Shown here: piece by piece, positions 46,426-56,551 of the stretch | Layout: each line of letters opens with the position of its first letter | Position numbering within the stretch: the first letter of the stretch is position 1 | Source of the DNA: JAVJRN01 sp040218415 | Lineage (GTDB): Bacteria > Bacteroidota > Bacteroidia > Cytophagales > Cyclobacteriaceae | Length of the DNA: 64,000 bases | Assembly (NCBI GenBank): GCA_040218415.1 | Contig: JAVJRN010000075.1 | Span: 62,001-126,000, forward strand | Reading direction: 5' to 3' | Position numbers and translations under genes: made by a program | The notes under the pieces: model-generated | What the model was told of the DNA's origin: nothing | What the model saw: the letters and a program-made list of their open reading frames with translations, nothing else | The model's database searches: none

Positions 46426-46450
46426 CCCTGAAAGCCAATAGCTTTCAGGG
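46426..46450 (-). terminator. Terminator after susCD
   Basis: CCCTGAAAGC-N5-GCTTTCAGGG is a perfect 10 bp stem. On the minus strand it is followed by a T-rich tract (TTATTTTTTT), 17 bp past the SusD-like gene stop. It separates susCD from the BCCT gene. Confidence 0.85.
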
Positions 46451-46466
46451 TTTTGATAGTGTTATT

Positions 46467-47945
46467 TTACTCTACTAGCCAAATGCTTGTGTTGAAGTTA
46501 TTGGAACCTCCAAGCCTGTCTATCGCTGCTTGATAGTTTTCGGCATTCAAACTTTGTTCTTCACCAGGATACAAAAACTTCATTGGTAAAATGTCATTGT
46601 TCAAATTTTCACATGGAGGTGAAAGAAACGGAATTCCCGTCCAATCCATGCCACTCTCAACATACCATCTTCTTACTTCAAAGTATGGGTCTAGTCCAGT
46701 GAAATATAGAGAAAGCCATTTTTGCTCCCAAATATCAGTCACTACGCTGTAGGCTGTTCCTGAATTCGTATAGAAATCGTTGAAACCTGCCCAACCAAAG
46801 CTGCTATAATCTACTTCATAATAGTCCATTGATGCTTCAATACCATTTTGGTAGTGTGTTTCTACATCGTTGGTGATCCAGCCCTTGGCTGCTGCTTCGG
46901 CGAGCAAAAATTCTACCTCAGCGTAACTCATCAAAATACCGTTTGCAGTCGAAACACCCAGCGTATTAGCCGTTGTTTGGTTAGGATAGTTGTAGTATTT
47001 AGCGCCTAGTCTTGAACCTGCTTTACTACAATTTCCAGATTGTGATCCATTGGCTGCACCTGAGAAAGTAGGCGCGGTATAATCGTCATTATCTGGTCTG
47101 GCGAATCTCGCCAAACGCGGATCGTCATATCCTGAAAGTACATTGAAAGATGTTTCGCTGAGTGCTACCGCATCAAAGTCACCCGTTTTAAGGGGGATTA
47201 ATGGAAACTGATTTGGAAAACTACTTAGGTAATCCAGAATAGCGTTATCCTCATTGGAAGTCATGAAATTACCCGCAGCGACAATTTGTGAAAACTGAGA
47301 AGGCGCATCGGTAAGCTGACCGCTTGCATACATCAGCAATCTCAATCGAAGAGAGTTGGCCAACTTTCTCCACTTCGCGGCATCACCGTCGAAAAGAATA
47401 TCTCCGCCAATAGATCCATTACCCGTAGCTAATAATCCTTCAGCTCTTTCAAGCTCGCTCAATAGATCGAGATAAATCTCTTCCTGCGAATCATAGACAG
47501 GCGTGAAATTGTTCTGGTCTCCACTAATTGCATCGAAGTAAGGAATGTCACCATAGGCATTGGTCAGCGTGGACATGATCCAGCTTTTCATCACCACCGC
47601 AACACCTTCGAGGCTTTCATTACCTCGATCTATAGCAATAGTTTGCACGAGCATCACGTCTGTTAAGCTTTCGTACATTCCTTCCCATACGGTAGGGAAG
47701 GCATTCCAATTGTAAGCATCTACTTCAGTACGTAGCGTTTTGGAAGTAAGCTGTGCAGCATTGTTTCCAAGTAAAAAGGATTCCGTGACCATCGTATTCA
47801 TGCTTTGGCGAATCGCGGAAGGCAACAGTACATCTGGCGAAACGAATGTTGGTTCGTTCGGATTGGTATTCATTTCTTCAAACTCATCACATGAAGATGC
47901 GATAAAGAGCATGAATAGTATTATTATATATTTATTTGATCTCAT
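46467..47945 (-). CDS. SusD/RagB-family outer-membrane lipoprotein
   Basis: A 492-residue surface lipoprotein (IILFMLFIASSC, Cys19) followed by the family opening DEFEEMNTNPNEPTFVSPDVLLPSAIRQ, typical of the SusD-like group paired with peptide- or glycan-importing SusC proteins. TPR-like helices carry the fold (AKWRKLANSLRLRLLMYASG; MSYAEVEFLLAEAAAKGWI). It binds substrate and acts as a lid on the SusC channel. It lies 44 bp after the SusC-like gene on the same strand. The substrate is unknown: no glycosidase or peptidase accompanies the pair. Confidence 0.93.
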   Translation of the reverse strand: MRSNKYIIILFMLFIASSCDEFEEMNTNPNEPTFVSPDVLLPSAIRQSMNTMVTESFLLGNNAAQLTSKTLRTEVDAYNWNAFPTVWEGMYESLTDVMLVQTIAIDRGNESLEGVAVVMKSWIMSTLTNAYGDIPYFDAISGDQNNFTPVYDSQEEIYLDLLSELERAEGLLATGNGSIGGDILFDGDAAKWRKLANSLRLRLLMYASGQLTDAPSQFSQIVAAGNFMTSNEDNAILDYLSSFPNQFPLIPLKTGDFDAVALSETSFNVLSGYDDPRLARFARPDNDDYTAPTFSGAANGSQSGNCSKAGSRLGAKYYNYPNQTTANTLGVSTANGILMSYAEVEFLLAEAAAKGWITNDVETHYQNGIEASMDYYEVDYSSFGWAGFNDFYTNSGTAYSVVTDIWEQKWLSLYFTGLDPYFEVRRWYVESGMDWTGIPFLSPPCENLNNDILPMKFLYPGEEQSLNAENYQAAIDRLGGSNNFNTSIWLVE

Positions 47946-47989
47946 TTCGTAATTCGTTTTTTGTAATTGAATTGGTTTTTAAAATGACC

Positions 47990-50900
47990 TTAGAAGCCTA
48001 GGTTTACAGAGAAACCCCAGCTTCTTGTCGATGGCAACTGAGTACTCTCAAAACCATTTACAAAAGTTCCGTTACGGATGGAATAAGTCTCTGGGTCGAT
48101 GGTCGGTACTTCAGAGAAGAGCAATAAATTTCTTCCTATGAAAGATACCCGAGCACTACCCAAACCTATTTTACTTACCAATTCTGTAGGTAGGTCATAA
48201 CTTAAGCTCACTTCTCTTAACTTAAAGTAAGTAGCGTCAAAAGTGGCTGCTTCTATGTTGTCTCTATTGAAACCATTACCGTAGTAGTTATAAAAATAAC
48301 CTGTATATCCAGCACCACCGGCAGGCACTACTACATCATTAGGCACCAAATTTCCATTATCATCATACATTACACCTGGTCCAATTACACCACCTGCTTG
48401 CTCAAGTGTATAGATAGGATTTCCAGAAGCATCATAAGTCACGTTATACACCTCTCTGCCGTCGAGTGTAGAAAGACTCAGGTAAGGATCGTCGTTGTTA
48501 GTAATTGTACCGCTTGTGTTGTACAAAGCATGAGATCTTGAATAGATTTTTCCACCAATTTGACCATCGAATAAAATGCCTAATTCGAAGTTTTTGTAGG
48601 CAAATGAATTGTTGATACCTAATCTTAAGTCTGGCTGAAATGAACCAGCAGAAACTTTTTCTTCTGTCATTAGCGGTAGACCATTTTCATGAATGATTTG
48701 GCCATCAGGTGCTCTTTGGAAACCTAAACCGTACAATTGACCGAGTAGTTTGCCTTCTTCAGCTACATATTCCAAATCTGCTCCACCTTCATCTCCAGGG
48801 AAAAGGTCAGCGATGATAGAATATCTTCCACTCGTGATTACATCTGGCAAGCTTTCTACGATGGCTCTGTTTCTACCAATGTTTAAGGTTGCATCCCAGC
48901 TAAAATCGTTCTTATCTATTATTCTGCCACTCAGCATTAGCTCAATACCTTTATTGCTAATTTCACCACCGTTGGTTAAGCTAAAATCATAACCACTTAC
49001 CGTCGCAACAGGCAATAAAATCACCTGATCAAAACTCAGCATATTGTAATAAGTGAAATCCATTCTAAATCGGCCGTTAAATAAACGAGCATCTATACCT
49101 GCTTCTACAGCTCTGGTTCGCTCATTGGTCAGGTTCGGATCAGCGATCGTTCTACCAGTAGTAAATACCGCTTGAGATCCAAAAGCAGGCTGTGGTGTAA
49201 ACGTGTTACCAAAAGCGTAGGAAGGCGCACCATTTCCTACCTCAGCATAAGAACCTTTCAACTTTAAAAAGGACATGTATTCTGGCAATTCAAGGAATTC
49301 TGAAATTACGGCACTCATTGCGACTGAAGGATAACCGAAACTATACTCAGATCCTTCCAAGCCAGCAATTGGATTCACTAGCGTACTGTTCCAATCGTTT
49401 CTATAAGAGGCATCTAAAAAGAGGCTGTTCTTATAAGAAAAAGTGGCAGTACCAAACAAACTATTGATTCCGGTACGGGTTTTTTGTGACTCTACCAACA
49501 CACCAGAACGGGCATTAGTTAGGGTATATACACTTTCATCAGTTCCGAAGTTTTCTAGTTCTGGGTTATTAGCTACCAAGATATTTCCTTCTTGTCGCAT
49601 GATATTACCACCTATTTTGATGTCTAGGTCGAAATCAGATAAATCGTCAAGATCGGTGTGATAGCCGAATAAAAATTCCGCATTGGTTTCTCTAAAGGTA
49701 ATTTCATCTTCTCTATAGCTTCCGAGCAATACACCTCTGGTAGATGGTGCTCTTCTAAAAGCTCTTTCCTCATCTAAAAGATCCGCACCGTAGCGAAAAC
49801 GTGCATCAAAATTCTTACTGATTTCGTAATCCACTTTCACATTACCAATGTAACGTCTACTTTGAAACGAGTTGGTGTTTTCATTGGCAATCAACCAAGG
49901 GTTATTTACCCATAAGTTCTCCACATATCTTTGTTGTACACCTTCTTGACCGGGTTCCCAGTAATTTCTTAAATCATCAATCTCAACTTGTCTTGGGTAC
50001 CACAACCAGCCATACATCACTGATGAAGATTCATCATAACCAGCATTCGGTATATTGTCAGAGCCAGAAACTACAAACATAGAATTAGCTCTTACGCGTA
50101 ACTTATCGTCTAAGAATTTTCTACCAATACTCATTTGAACAGTATTTCGACTCAAATTGGTATTAGGCACAATTCCGCTATTGCTCAAGTTGGTATAAGA
50201 GAATCTGGTATCTCCATCTTCAGTTGAGTTGTTTATGGCTATGTTATTGATAGAAGTGACACCTGTTTCGAAGAAGTTTCTTATATTATCTTCCGCTGGA
50301 GTGAAAGGAGCAGGCTCGCCATTCGAATTAAATTGTTTGATCAACTGGCCGTTCATTCTGGGACCCCAGTTTTCACCATAAGCTTCATATGATTCATTAG
50401 GGCCGATATAGTTAGAGCCATCTACGTAGCTATACTTTCCGCCTCCACCAAAGCCATACTCGTTTTGATAGTCTGGTAACATTAAAAGAGTCTCGAAGGT
50501 CGTACTTGAATTTAGCTCTACGCTTATACCCTTGTCGACATCTTTTCCTGTTTTAGTCTCAATTAAAATAACACCATCAGCCGCTCTAGACCCATACAGT
50601 GCCGAGGCAGCCGGACCTTTTAAAATATTAATGGATGCGATATCATCAGAGTTGACAATTTGTGATGCATTACCAAAGTCAATCGTTGTAGAACCGTTCA
50701 AACCATCATCGAGGCTGTAAAGATCATTGGTAATTGGCATACCATTTACTACAAAAAGTGGTTGGTTGTTGCCTAATAAAGAAGCAGCACCTCTAATGTT
50801 GATATTGGCAGAAGCAGTTGGACCGTTTCCACTTCCTGTGATGTAAACGCCCGATACTTTACCAGCCAGCGCATTCACAGGATTCGTTGCTTTTACAGTG

Positions 50901-51304
50901 GAGATGGCTTTTGCATCTACTTTTTGCACGGAGTATCCAAGAGCTTTTTCATCTCTTTCAACACCAAGGGCAGTGACGACTACCTCTGTTAGTTTCGTGA
51001 CGTCTTCTTTTAATACGACATCAAAGTTGGTTTTTTTGCCTAGGGTTAACTTTTTCGAAACAAAACCCACTGCACTAAGAATAATTGTCCCTGTGGAATT
51101 ATTAGCGGTGAAGTTAAAGTTTCCTTCAAAATCGGTAATTGTTCCATTGGTTGTTCCTTTTTCGATAACGGTTACTCCTGGAATACCCATACCTGTTTTA
51201 TCTTTCACCTTACCTTTTATTGCGACTTGCGCGAAGGTGGATGAATAGGTGAGCAAAAAGAAGATTAACCAAAGACATTTGATCTTATGGTAGAAATGTG
51301 ACAT
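47990..51304 (-). CDS. SusC/RagA-family TonB-dependent transporter
   Basis: An 1104-residue outer-membrane protein: signal peptide, a carboxypeptidase-like Ig domain (about 27-110; IKGKVKDKTGMGIPGVTVIEKGTTNGTITDFEGNF), the plug domain (about 115-235, with FVVNGMPITNDLY and GPAASALYGSRAADGVILIETK) and the C-terminal beta-barrel, ending RSWGFSVNLGF with a terminal Phe. It imports a large substrate using energy from TonB-ExbBD. It heads a two-gene unit with susD. The substrate is not predictable from context. No sigma/anti-sigma regulator is next to it, unlike many Sus loci. Confidence 0.95.
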   Translation of the reverse strand: MSHFYHKIKCLWLIFFLLTYSSTFAQVAIKGKVKDKTGMGIPGVTVIEKGTTNGTITDFEGNFNFTANNSTGTIILSAVGFVSKKLTLGKKTNFDVVLKEDVTKLTEVVVTALGVERDEKALGYSVQKVDAKAISTVKATNPVNALAGKVSGVYITGSGNGPTASANINIRGAASLLGNNQPLFVVNGMPITNDLYSLDDGLNGSTTIDFGNASQIVNSDDIASINILKGPAASALYGSRAADGVILIETKTGKDVDKGISVELNSSTTFETLLMLPDYQNEYGFGGGGKYSYVDGSNYIGPNESYEAYGENWGPRMNGQLIKQFNSNGEPAPFTPAEDNIRNFFETGVTSINNIAINNSTEDGDTRFSYTNLSNSGIVPNTNLSRNTVQMSIGRKFLDDKLRVRANSMFVVSGSDNIPNAGYDESSSVMYGWLWYPRQVEIDDLRNYWEPGQEGVQQRYVENLWVNNPWLIANENTNSFQSRRYIGNVKVDYEISKNFDARFRYGADLLDEERAFRRAPSTRGVLLGSYREDEITFRETNAEFLFGYHTDLDDLSDFDLDIKIGGNIMRQEGNILVANNPELENFGTDESVYTLTNARSGVLVESQKTRTGINSLFGTATFSYKNSLFLDASYRNDWNSTLVNPIAGLEGSEYSFGYPSVAMSAVISEFLELPEYMSFLKLKGSYAEVGNGAPSYAFGNTFTPQPAFGSQAVFTTGRTIADPNLTNERTRAVEAGIDARLFNGRFRMDFTYYNMLSFDQVILLPVATVSGYDFSLTNGGEISNKGIELMLSGRIIDKNDFSWDATLNIGRNRAIVESLPDVITSGRYSIIADLFPGDEGGADLEYVAEEGKLLGQLYGLGFQRAPDGQIIHENGLPLMTEEKVSAGSFQPDLRLGINNSFAYKNFELGILFDGQIGGKIYSRSHALYNTSGTITNNDDPYLSLSTLDGREVYNVTYDASGNPIYTLEQAGGVIGPGVMYDDNGNLVPNDVVVPAGGAGYTGYFYNYYGNGFNRDNIEAATFDATYFKLREVSLSYDLPTELVSKIGLGSARVSFIGRNLLLFSEVPTIDPETYSIRNGTFVNGFESTQLPSTRSWGFSVNLGF

Positions 51305-52832
51305 ACTTAAAATTTATGATTGAAAAAACTATTTAAAACTTTTACAGACTAATGTCTAAAATCTTACTAGGCCTTTATTGCTTTCGAAAATCTTTGGCTT
51401 TGTGTAGTATTTTCTATCTATCAATTCATCAGTTTTTATTCTGAAAAATTCAAGATACCTCATTATTATGCACGACGCATTTAAACAAAAGGTGGGGTGA
51501 TGAAATACTTTTAAACAATGTTTGATAAGAAGTCACGCTAACTCGTTTCTACTATTATTCTTGTTTTGCTTCTTGTTTTGCTTTGAGAGTATATGCAATA
51601 TTAAAATATAATTGCATGCCATTTTAAAGCATTAATCAACTGATTTCGAAATTTTCGAAGGCAAAGTTAAGAATCATTTTCATAAATAAAATTAAGAGCA
51701 AGACTATTTGACGATAGTTAAAAACGGCCAATATTCGAAATGTGAATAGATATTGGTATTTACCACGGAAAAAAGCTTTTATTGAAACATTGTGTAAAAT
51801 AATAATCAGTGAGGGCTAAATGTTTGTAAAATATGGAATATTTTTACATCATTATTAGTCGATAAAAATCAATATTTATGATTTTATTTTGTGAAGCAAA
51901 AGCTGGGCGTATAGGCTTTGATTTCCTATAATAGCGCTGAGTTGAGTCTCATTCTTCTGTTAAGATTTCTTTCAAAATATGATGGTGATTTTTGGTCGGA
52001 ATCACACAGATATACTTTTACATAGCATATAACTTTTACAAACTAAATCGGCCTATGTGTTTTATATGGGTCGATTTTACTGAAGGTTCATCCATGTTAT
52101 AATATAAGATTACCACCCGCTAATGTTCTCAATTAATTATACTGCTTGCGTGTACTTTGGTAGAATATTATCTTTCTCCATTCGAAATATTCCAATTTTC
52201 AGTTTTTTGATATTTTCGGAGGTATTTTCTGCTATGTATACTAACGGGCTTTTGTTACCGAAAAATGACTTGAAATATAAAATAGTAAGTACAGTTTAAT
52301 GTATTCCAAATTGATTCTTTTAGTAAAATTCAGACAGTAAAATGGGCGTTTTTCTTAGGGTTAGTTTTTGCCCAGAAAAAGGGCAGAAATATTTTTTCAA
52401 ACAAAAAATGAGTCGATCGGCGCGTGTTTTATTAAACATATAAAGTGTTAGGCAGCTTATTATTTAGTGTTATACATTTCTCAACTTATGGTCTACGGCT
52501 AATCTGTTCAGGTATTTTTATTGCTTTAAAAGCCTTTTTGTCTGGCTAGTTCGATTAGATTTTGGGCCTTATTTCAAGCTAGCCCACTTCAATATCATTG
52601 GAAAGAGACTCGTGAAATATTACGATTAAAGGATGCATTCGACTAGTTCACCAGAGGGTCAGGCTTTTTCAAAACATCCGGAAAATGCTGTTTGATGACC
52701 ATTTTCTAATGGGGATTATATTTCCCATTGGGGAATTCAATTGTTTATTTTATGCTTTGTAGCTGCGTAAACAGTGTTTATTCAATTTGGAATAGTTTTT
52801 TCTTTCATGTAGGAACATCTAAAAGACAAATC
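51305..52832. other. Long gene-free AT-rich region upstream of susC and usp
   Basis: About 1.5 kb between the divergent SusC-like and Usp genes, with no open frame of convincing length on either strand. It includes a hairpin, TGCCC-N7-GGGCA (about 52367-52383), and a dyad at 52708-52729 described separately. The rest is AT-rich and unassigned; unusually long for a promoter region in this window. Confidence 0.55.
52708..52729. promoter_or_regulatory. Dyad operator candidate upstream of usp
   Basis: AATGGG-N10-CCCATT is a perfect 6 bp dyad 104 bp before the Usp start at 52833. The core GGGGATTATATTTCCC resembles the element upstream of the usp-mrp operon, and a further TTGGGGAATT follows at once. 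It is probably a protein-binding site; the regulator is unknown. Confidence 0.4.
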
Positions 52833-53693
52833 ATGGACAGTATCAAAAACGTGTTAGTACCGATCGATTTTTCCAAGGATTCGAATGCAGCCTTGAGTGC
52901 AGCCAACAACTTTGCGCAAATGTCGAACAGCAAAGTTCATTTAGTCAATTTCTTTTTTCCCAGTGATAATGTAAAACAAAAGCATCCTAAAAAAGCGGTG
53001 TTGGGCAATGAAGATGAGATTTATCAAAGGCAATTGGATGAGGAATATCAAAAAATACTAGATGAATTAAAATCTTTAGCAGAGAAAACGCTTGACCCTG
53101 AACTCAAGGGAAAGGCATTTGCGGTAGCCGCTGAAATCTCAGAATCGTTCGAACGATTTTTAGAGGAAGTTAAAATTGATTTCATTATTGCAGGAGATGA
53201 AAGTTCCAAAGGCTTACTAGAGTTTTTCGAAGGCAGCCGATCGGAAAATATGCTTCAAGATGCCGATGTTCCTGTCATGGTAGTGGAAGATTCCGATGAT
53301 TTTGTATTTGATGACATCATGATTGCGACGGATTTAAGCTTAGAAATACCCGTCACATCCTTGGGGATTTGTAAATTCTTTCAATCAAATGGGGCGACTG
53401 TTCATTTTGTAAATGTGATCACCACTGATGTGGATACCAAAAAAGAAGTCAAAGGAAAAATAGAACAACTAGCAGAGAATGCTGGTTTCGAAGAATATGA
53501 AATCTTTATCACAAGAAGTGAAAAAGAAGTTGATGGTATTAGAGAAGCTATAAAAGAAATTTCTCCTGATTTAGTGCTCATGAAGACCTATGAAAAATCA
53601 AGAGTTTGGCGTTTGATTTTTGGAAGTCTTACAGAAAAAGTAATTAGAGATTGGGATGTTCATGTGCTAGCTGAAAAAGTCGACAATCACTAA
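52833..53693 (+). CDS. Tandem universal stress protein (UspA x2)
   Basis: The start is set at the ATG at 52833, giving MDSIKNVLVPIDFSKDSNAALSAANNFA, a standard UspA opening; an in-frame frame extends 35 codons upstream but does not look like protein. The 286 residues form two UspA folds (about 1-150 and 155-286). Nucleotide-binding glycines are not conserved in either (AGDESSKGLLEFFEGSRSE; MKTYEKSRVWRLIFGSLTEK keeps only GS). The protein is rather acidic. It precedes the FNT channel on the same strand by 153 bp and lies in a redox/anion transport neighbourhood. Confidence 0.85.
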   Translation: MDSIKNVLVPIDFSKDSNAALSAANNFAQMSNSKVHLVNFFFPSDNVKQKHPKKAVLGNEDEIYQRQLDEEYQKILDELKSLAEKTLDPELKGKAFAVAAEISESFERFLEEVKIDFIIAGDESSKGLLEFFEGSRSENMLQDADVPVMVVEDSDDFVFDDIMIATDLSLEIPVTSLGICKFFQSNGATVHFVNVITTDVDTKKEVKGKIEQLAENAGFEEYEIFITRSEKEVDGIREAIKEISPDLVLMKTYEKSRVWRLIFGSLTEKVIRDWDVHVLAEKVDNH

Positions 53694-53846
53694 AACCCAA
53701 AATCATATCATTGAAAGCATCAATTATTGAGGGTAAATGACCAAGCCAACAATACTGTTTTGTTGGGATACAATACTTCTTCGGTTTTGTACGCACTTAC
53801 CTAAAAGGGGTTATTGATGATTAACTCACATTAAAAAAATCAGAAA

Positions 53847-54677
53847 TTGAAAAACATATTTAAAAGCTTTGCTAGAAAAGAATCTGAAAACGAATCACCA
53901 AAATCAGATAAACCCAAGGAAGTAAATCAGATTCTTGATGAACAAATAAATACAGGGTTAAAAGAATTTGATCGCTCCAATAGTGCTTTATTTATTTCGG
54001 CCTTGACTGCCGGTTTGGAGGTCGGCTTTAGTGTAATGTTGATGAGTACCATTTTCACCTTGTTTCACGCATCTGTGACTCCAGAAGCATTAAAGATGTA
54101 CTTGGCTTTCTGTTATCCAATCGGTTTTATTTTCGTGATTATAGGAAGATCAGAGCTATTTACAGAACACACCGCGTTGGCAATATTGCCTGTTTTAAAT
54201 GGTTCTGTACTAGTTAAACATCTTTTAATATTGTGGGGACTTGTGTATAGTGGAAACTTAATTGGTGGCTATATTTTCGGATTACTATTGTCGAAAATCG
54301 GCTCAGCAACGGGTTTTATTGAAACGACTGCTTTTTCACATTTAGCCAACGAACTCATCCAGCACGATTGGGATACGATCCTTTTAAGCGCGTTGCTGGC
54401 CGGTTGGATGATGGGTTTGTTGGGCTGGCTTGTAACGTCATCGCAGGAAACCATAAGTAGAATCATTGTGATTATTCTAGTTACAGCGATTATAGGAGCT
54501 GCTGGTTTACATCACTGTATCATTGGTTCGATTGAGGTCTTTTCAGGCTTAATTACAAATGATGAAATTACGTTGCTGGATTATTTGAGGTTTCAATTCT
54601 GGGCAACCGTTGGTAATACCGTCGGAGGATCTGTTTTCGTGGCGGTGCTGAAGTTTAGTAATGTGAGACTGAGATAA
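53847..54677 (+). CDS. Formate/nitrite transporter (FNT) family channel
   Basis: A 276-residue protein with a charged N-terminal 45 residues and six membrane helices in the FNT pattern. The FNT centre is divergent: GLHHCIIGSIEVFSG stands where formate channels have a conserved His motif. Other family-like segments are GLEVGFSVMLMSTIF and GRSELFTEHTALAILPVLNG. Transport of formate, nitrite, acetate or HS- is possible; the substrate is not assigned. The start is TTG at 53847 (no ATG is available before the first helix). An inverted repeat CCAACAA/TTGTTGG lies about 95 bp upstream. Confidence 0.82.
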   Translation: MKNIFKSFARKESENESPKSDKPKEVNQILDEQINTGLKEFDRSNSALFISALTAGLEVGFSVMLMSTIFTLFHASVTPEALKMYLAFCYPIGFIFVIIGRSELFTEHTALAILPVLNGSVLVKHLLILWGLVYSGNLIGGYIFGLLLSKIGSATGFIETTAFSHLANELIQHDWDTILLSALLAGWMMGLLGWLVTSSQETISRIIVIILVTAIIGAAGLHHCIIGSIEVFSGLITNDEITLLDYLRFQFWATVGNTVGGSVFVAVLKFSNVRLR

Positions 54678-55001
54678 TCACGCGTTTACTTTTGATCAAA
54701 CTATCGGTGAAAAGATGAAAGGTTGATTAATCATATTTGAGCAAACTTCAAATTCAGCTTGAATAACATTTGATTCTCGAAACATCTAATGGCTTCATGT
54801 GATCATTAATAGATATACGTTACTACAAAAAAGCTAAGTCAAAACACCCCTATTCATTGTGGAAAAAATTCCCCTTTTCTTATAAATAGGTTGTTCATAA
54901 TTCCACAATTATATGTGCTTTTGATTCTTTAACCCTATTTCAGGCGCTTTTTAGGTAAGATTTAGAGATTGGAATGGTCTTAGCATTATTAGCAATAAGA
55001 T
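54678..55001. promoter_or_regulatory. Intergenic region upstream of NDH-2 with GGGGAA-type element and short palindromes
   Basis: A 324 bp gene-free stretch. TTTGATCAAA (54691-54700) and TGATTAATCA (54724-54733) are perfect 10 bp palindromes. GGAAAAAATTCCCC (54861-54874) is a partial dyad related to the GGGGA element upstream of two Usp genes. It lies 128 bp before the NDH-2 start. No gene seen. Confidence 0.4.
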
Positions 55002-56303
55002 ATGAATAAAGATATAAGCGTAAATAAAAATTTAGAAAAGAATCATTTACCACGCGTCGTTGTGGTAGGTGCTGGTTTTGCAGGCATTAATTTAATTAAG
55101 CAGTTGAGCAAAGAAGATGTTCAGCTGGTTTTAGTAGATCAAAATAACTACCATACTTTTCAGCCCTTGGTTTATCAAGTGGCTACTGCTTCATTAGAAC
55201 CTGGGGCTATTTCTAGTCCTGTAAGAGGAATGTTTGCCGGTCAGGAAAATTTTCATTTTCGCATGGCAGAAGCACTGAGCGTGGATGTAGATAACTATAA
55301 GCTAATTACCTCAAAGGGAGATATTACTTATGATTATCTCATATTGGCCAACGGAGCTGTTGGAAATTATTTTGGGAACGAAGAGGTGAAGCAAAATACC
55401 CTAACATTAAATAATCTGAACGATGCTTTGTCTATTAGAGAAAAGTTCATAGAGAACTTTGAACAGGCATTACTCAAGCGTAAAAATGACGTGACAGAGT
55501 TAATGAATGTCGTTATTGTAGGCGGAGGCCCAACAGGAGTGGAGTTAGCAGGTGCGCTATCAGAACTTCGAAAGGACGTTTTACCAAAAGATTATCCCGA
55601 CTTTAATACCGATCATTTAAATATCCATATCGTTGAAGGCTTAGATAGACTTCTTCCAGCTATGTCAGAAAAATCAGGTGCTCAAGCTGAACAATATTTG
55701 CAAAATATGGGTGTAAAAATTTCCACTGGTAAAATGGTGGAAAGCTATAGCGAAGATATTGTGGACTTGTCCGACGGCACGATTATTCAAAGTAATTTGG
55801 TCATATGGGCAGCAGGAGTAAAAGGAAATACTATCAAAGGATTTTCAGAAAGCCAAATGGAAAAAGGGAGTCTCAAAGTAGACGCTTTCAACAAGGTAGT
55901 GGAATCAAAAGCTATTTTCGCTATCGGTGATGTAGCTTTCCAACAAGGAAAAAAATTTCCCAAAGGTTTACCAAAACTTGCACCCGTTGCAATTCAACAG
56001 GGAAATCATTTAGCAAAAAACTTCAAGAAAATATTGCGCAATAGAGCACTTACTCCTTTTAAATACACAGATAAAGGGGTGATGGCGACTATCGGAAGAG
56101 CAAAAGCGATTGTGGAGCTTCCTGGGTCTGTACATGTGGCTGGTCGCATGGGCTGGTTAATTTGGGTTTTCGTGCATCTTTTCTCCATTATAGGTTTGAG
56201 AAGAAAACTTGCAGTCATGGCTCATTGGGCGTGGAGTTATTTCACCTTCGACAAAGGGAATCGACTTTTACTCAATCAAAAAGCACAAGAATTTCAAAAA
56301 TAA
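55002..56303 (+). CDS. ndh: Type II NADH dehydrogenase (NDH-2)
   Basis: A 433-residue flavoprotein with two Rossmann motifs: G23-x-G-x-x-G28 (VVVGAGFAGIN) for FAD and GGGPTGVELAGAL near residue 174 for NADH. The substrate region NNYHTFQPLVYQVATASLEPG and the C-terminal FAIGDVAF are typical of NDH-2. A C-terminal amphipathic/hydrophobic segment (GRMGWLIWVFVHLFSIIGLRRKL) should bind it to the inner membrane. It passes electrons from NADH to quinone without pumping protons. It stands in a cluster with Usp and FNT, which fits a low-oxygen or stress redox role. Confidence 0.9.
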   Translation: MNKDISVNKNLEKNHLPRVVVVGAGFAGINLIKQLSKEDVQLVLVDQNNYHTFQPLVYQVATASLEPGAISSPVRGMFAGQENFHFRMAEALSVDVDNYKLITSKGDITYDYLILANGAVGNYFGNEEVKQNTLTLNNLNDALSIREKFIENFEQALLKRKNDVTELMNVVIVGGGPTGVELAGALSELRKDVLPKDYPDFNTDHLNIHIVEGLDRLLPAMSEKSGAQAEQYLQNMGVKISTGKMVESYSEDIVDLSDGTIIQSNLVIWAAGVKGNTIKGFSESQMEKGSLKVDAFNKVVESKAIFAIGDVAFQQGKKFPKGLPKLAPVAIQQGNHLAKNFKKILRNRALTPFKYTDKGVMATIGRAKAIVELPGSVHVAGRMGWLIWVFVHLFSIIGLRRKLAVMAHWAWSYFTFDKGNRLLLNQKAQEFQK

Positions 56304-56551
56304 GCTTGCTGATTTGAAATTAAATAATTGAATATCAAATATATACGATTGAAAAATAAATGAATAATAATCAGAACTGAGACAAAACGATCACTTAAAA
56401 TTGATGGAATGAATAATTAATCATCCATTTCTAAAACGCCTAAATATTGTCAGATAGATAAAGATGATTTTTCATAGATCAAGTAGATCGAATTACACCA
56501 ACTAAACCGACCAATCAAAAATAATTTTAACTAAATCTAAAACTAGAAAAC

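Noticed and set aside
54691..54733. FNR-type sites before NDH-2
   Set aside because: The palindromes lack the four-base spacer of the FNR consensus, so they are reported only as palindromes.
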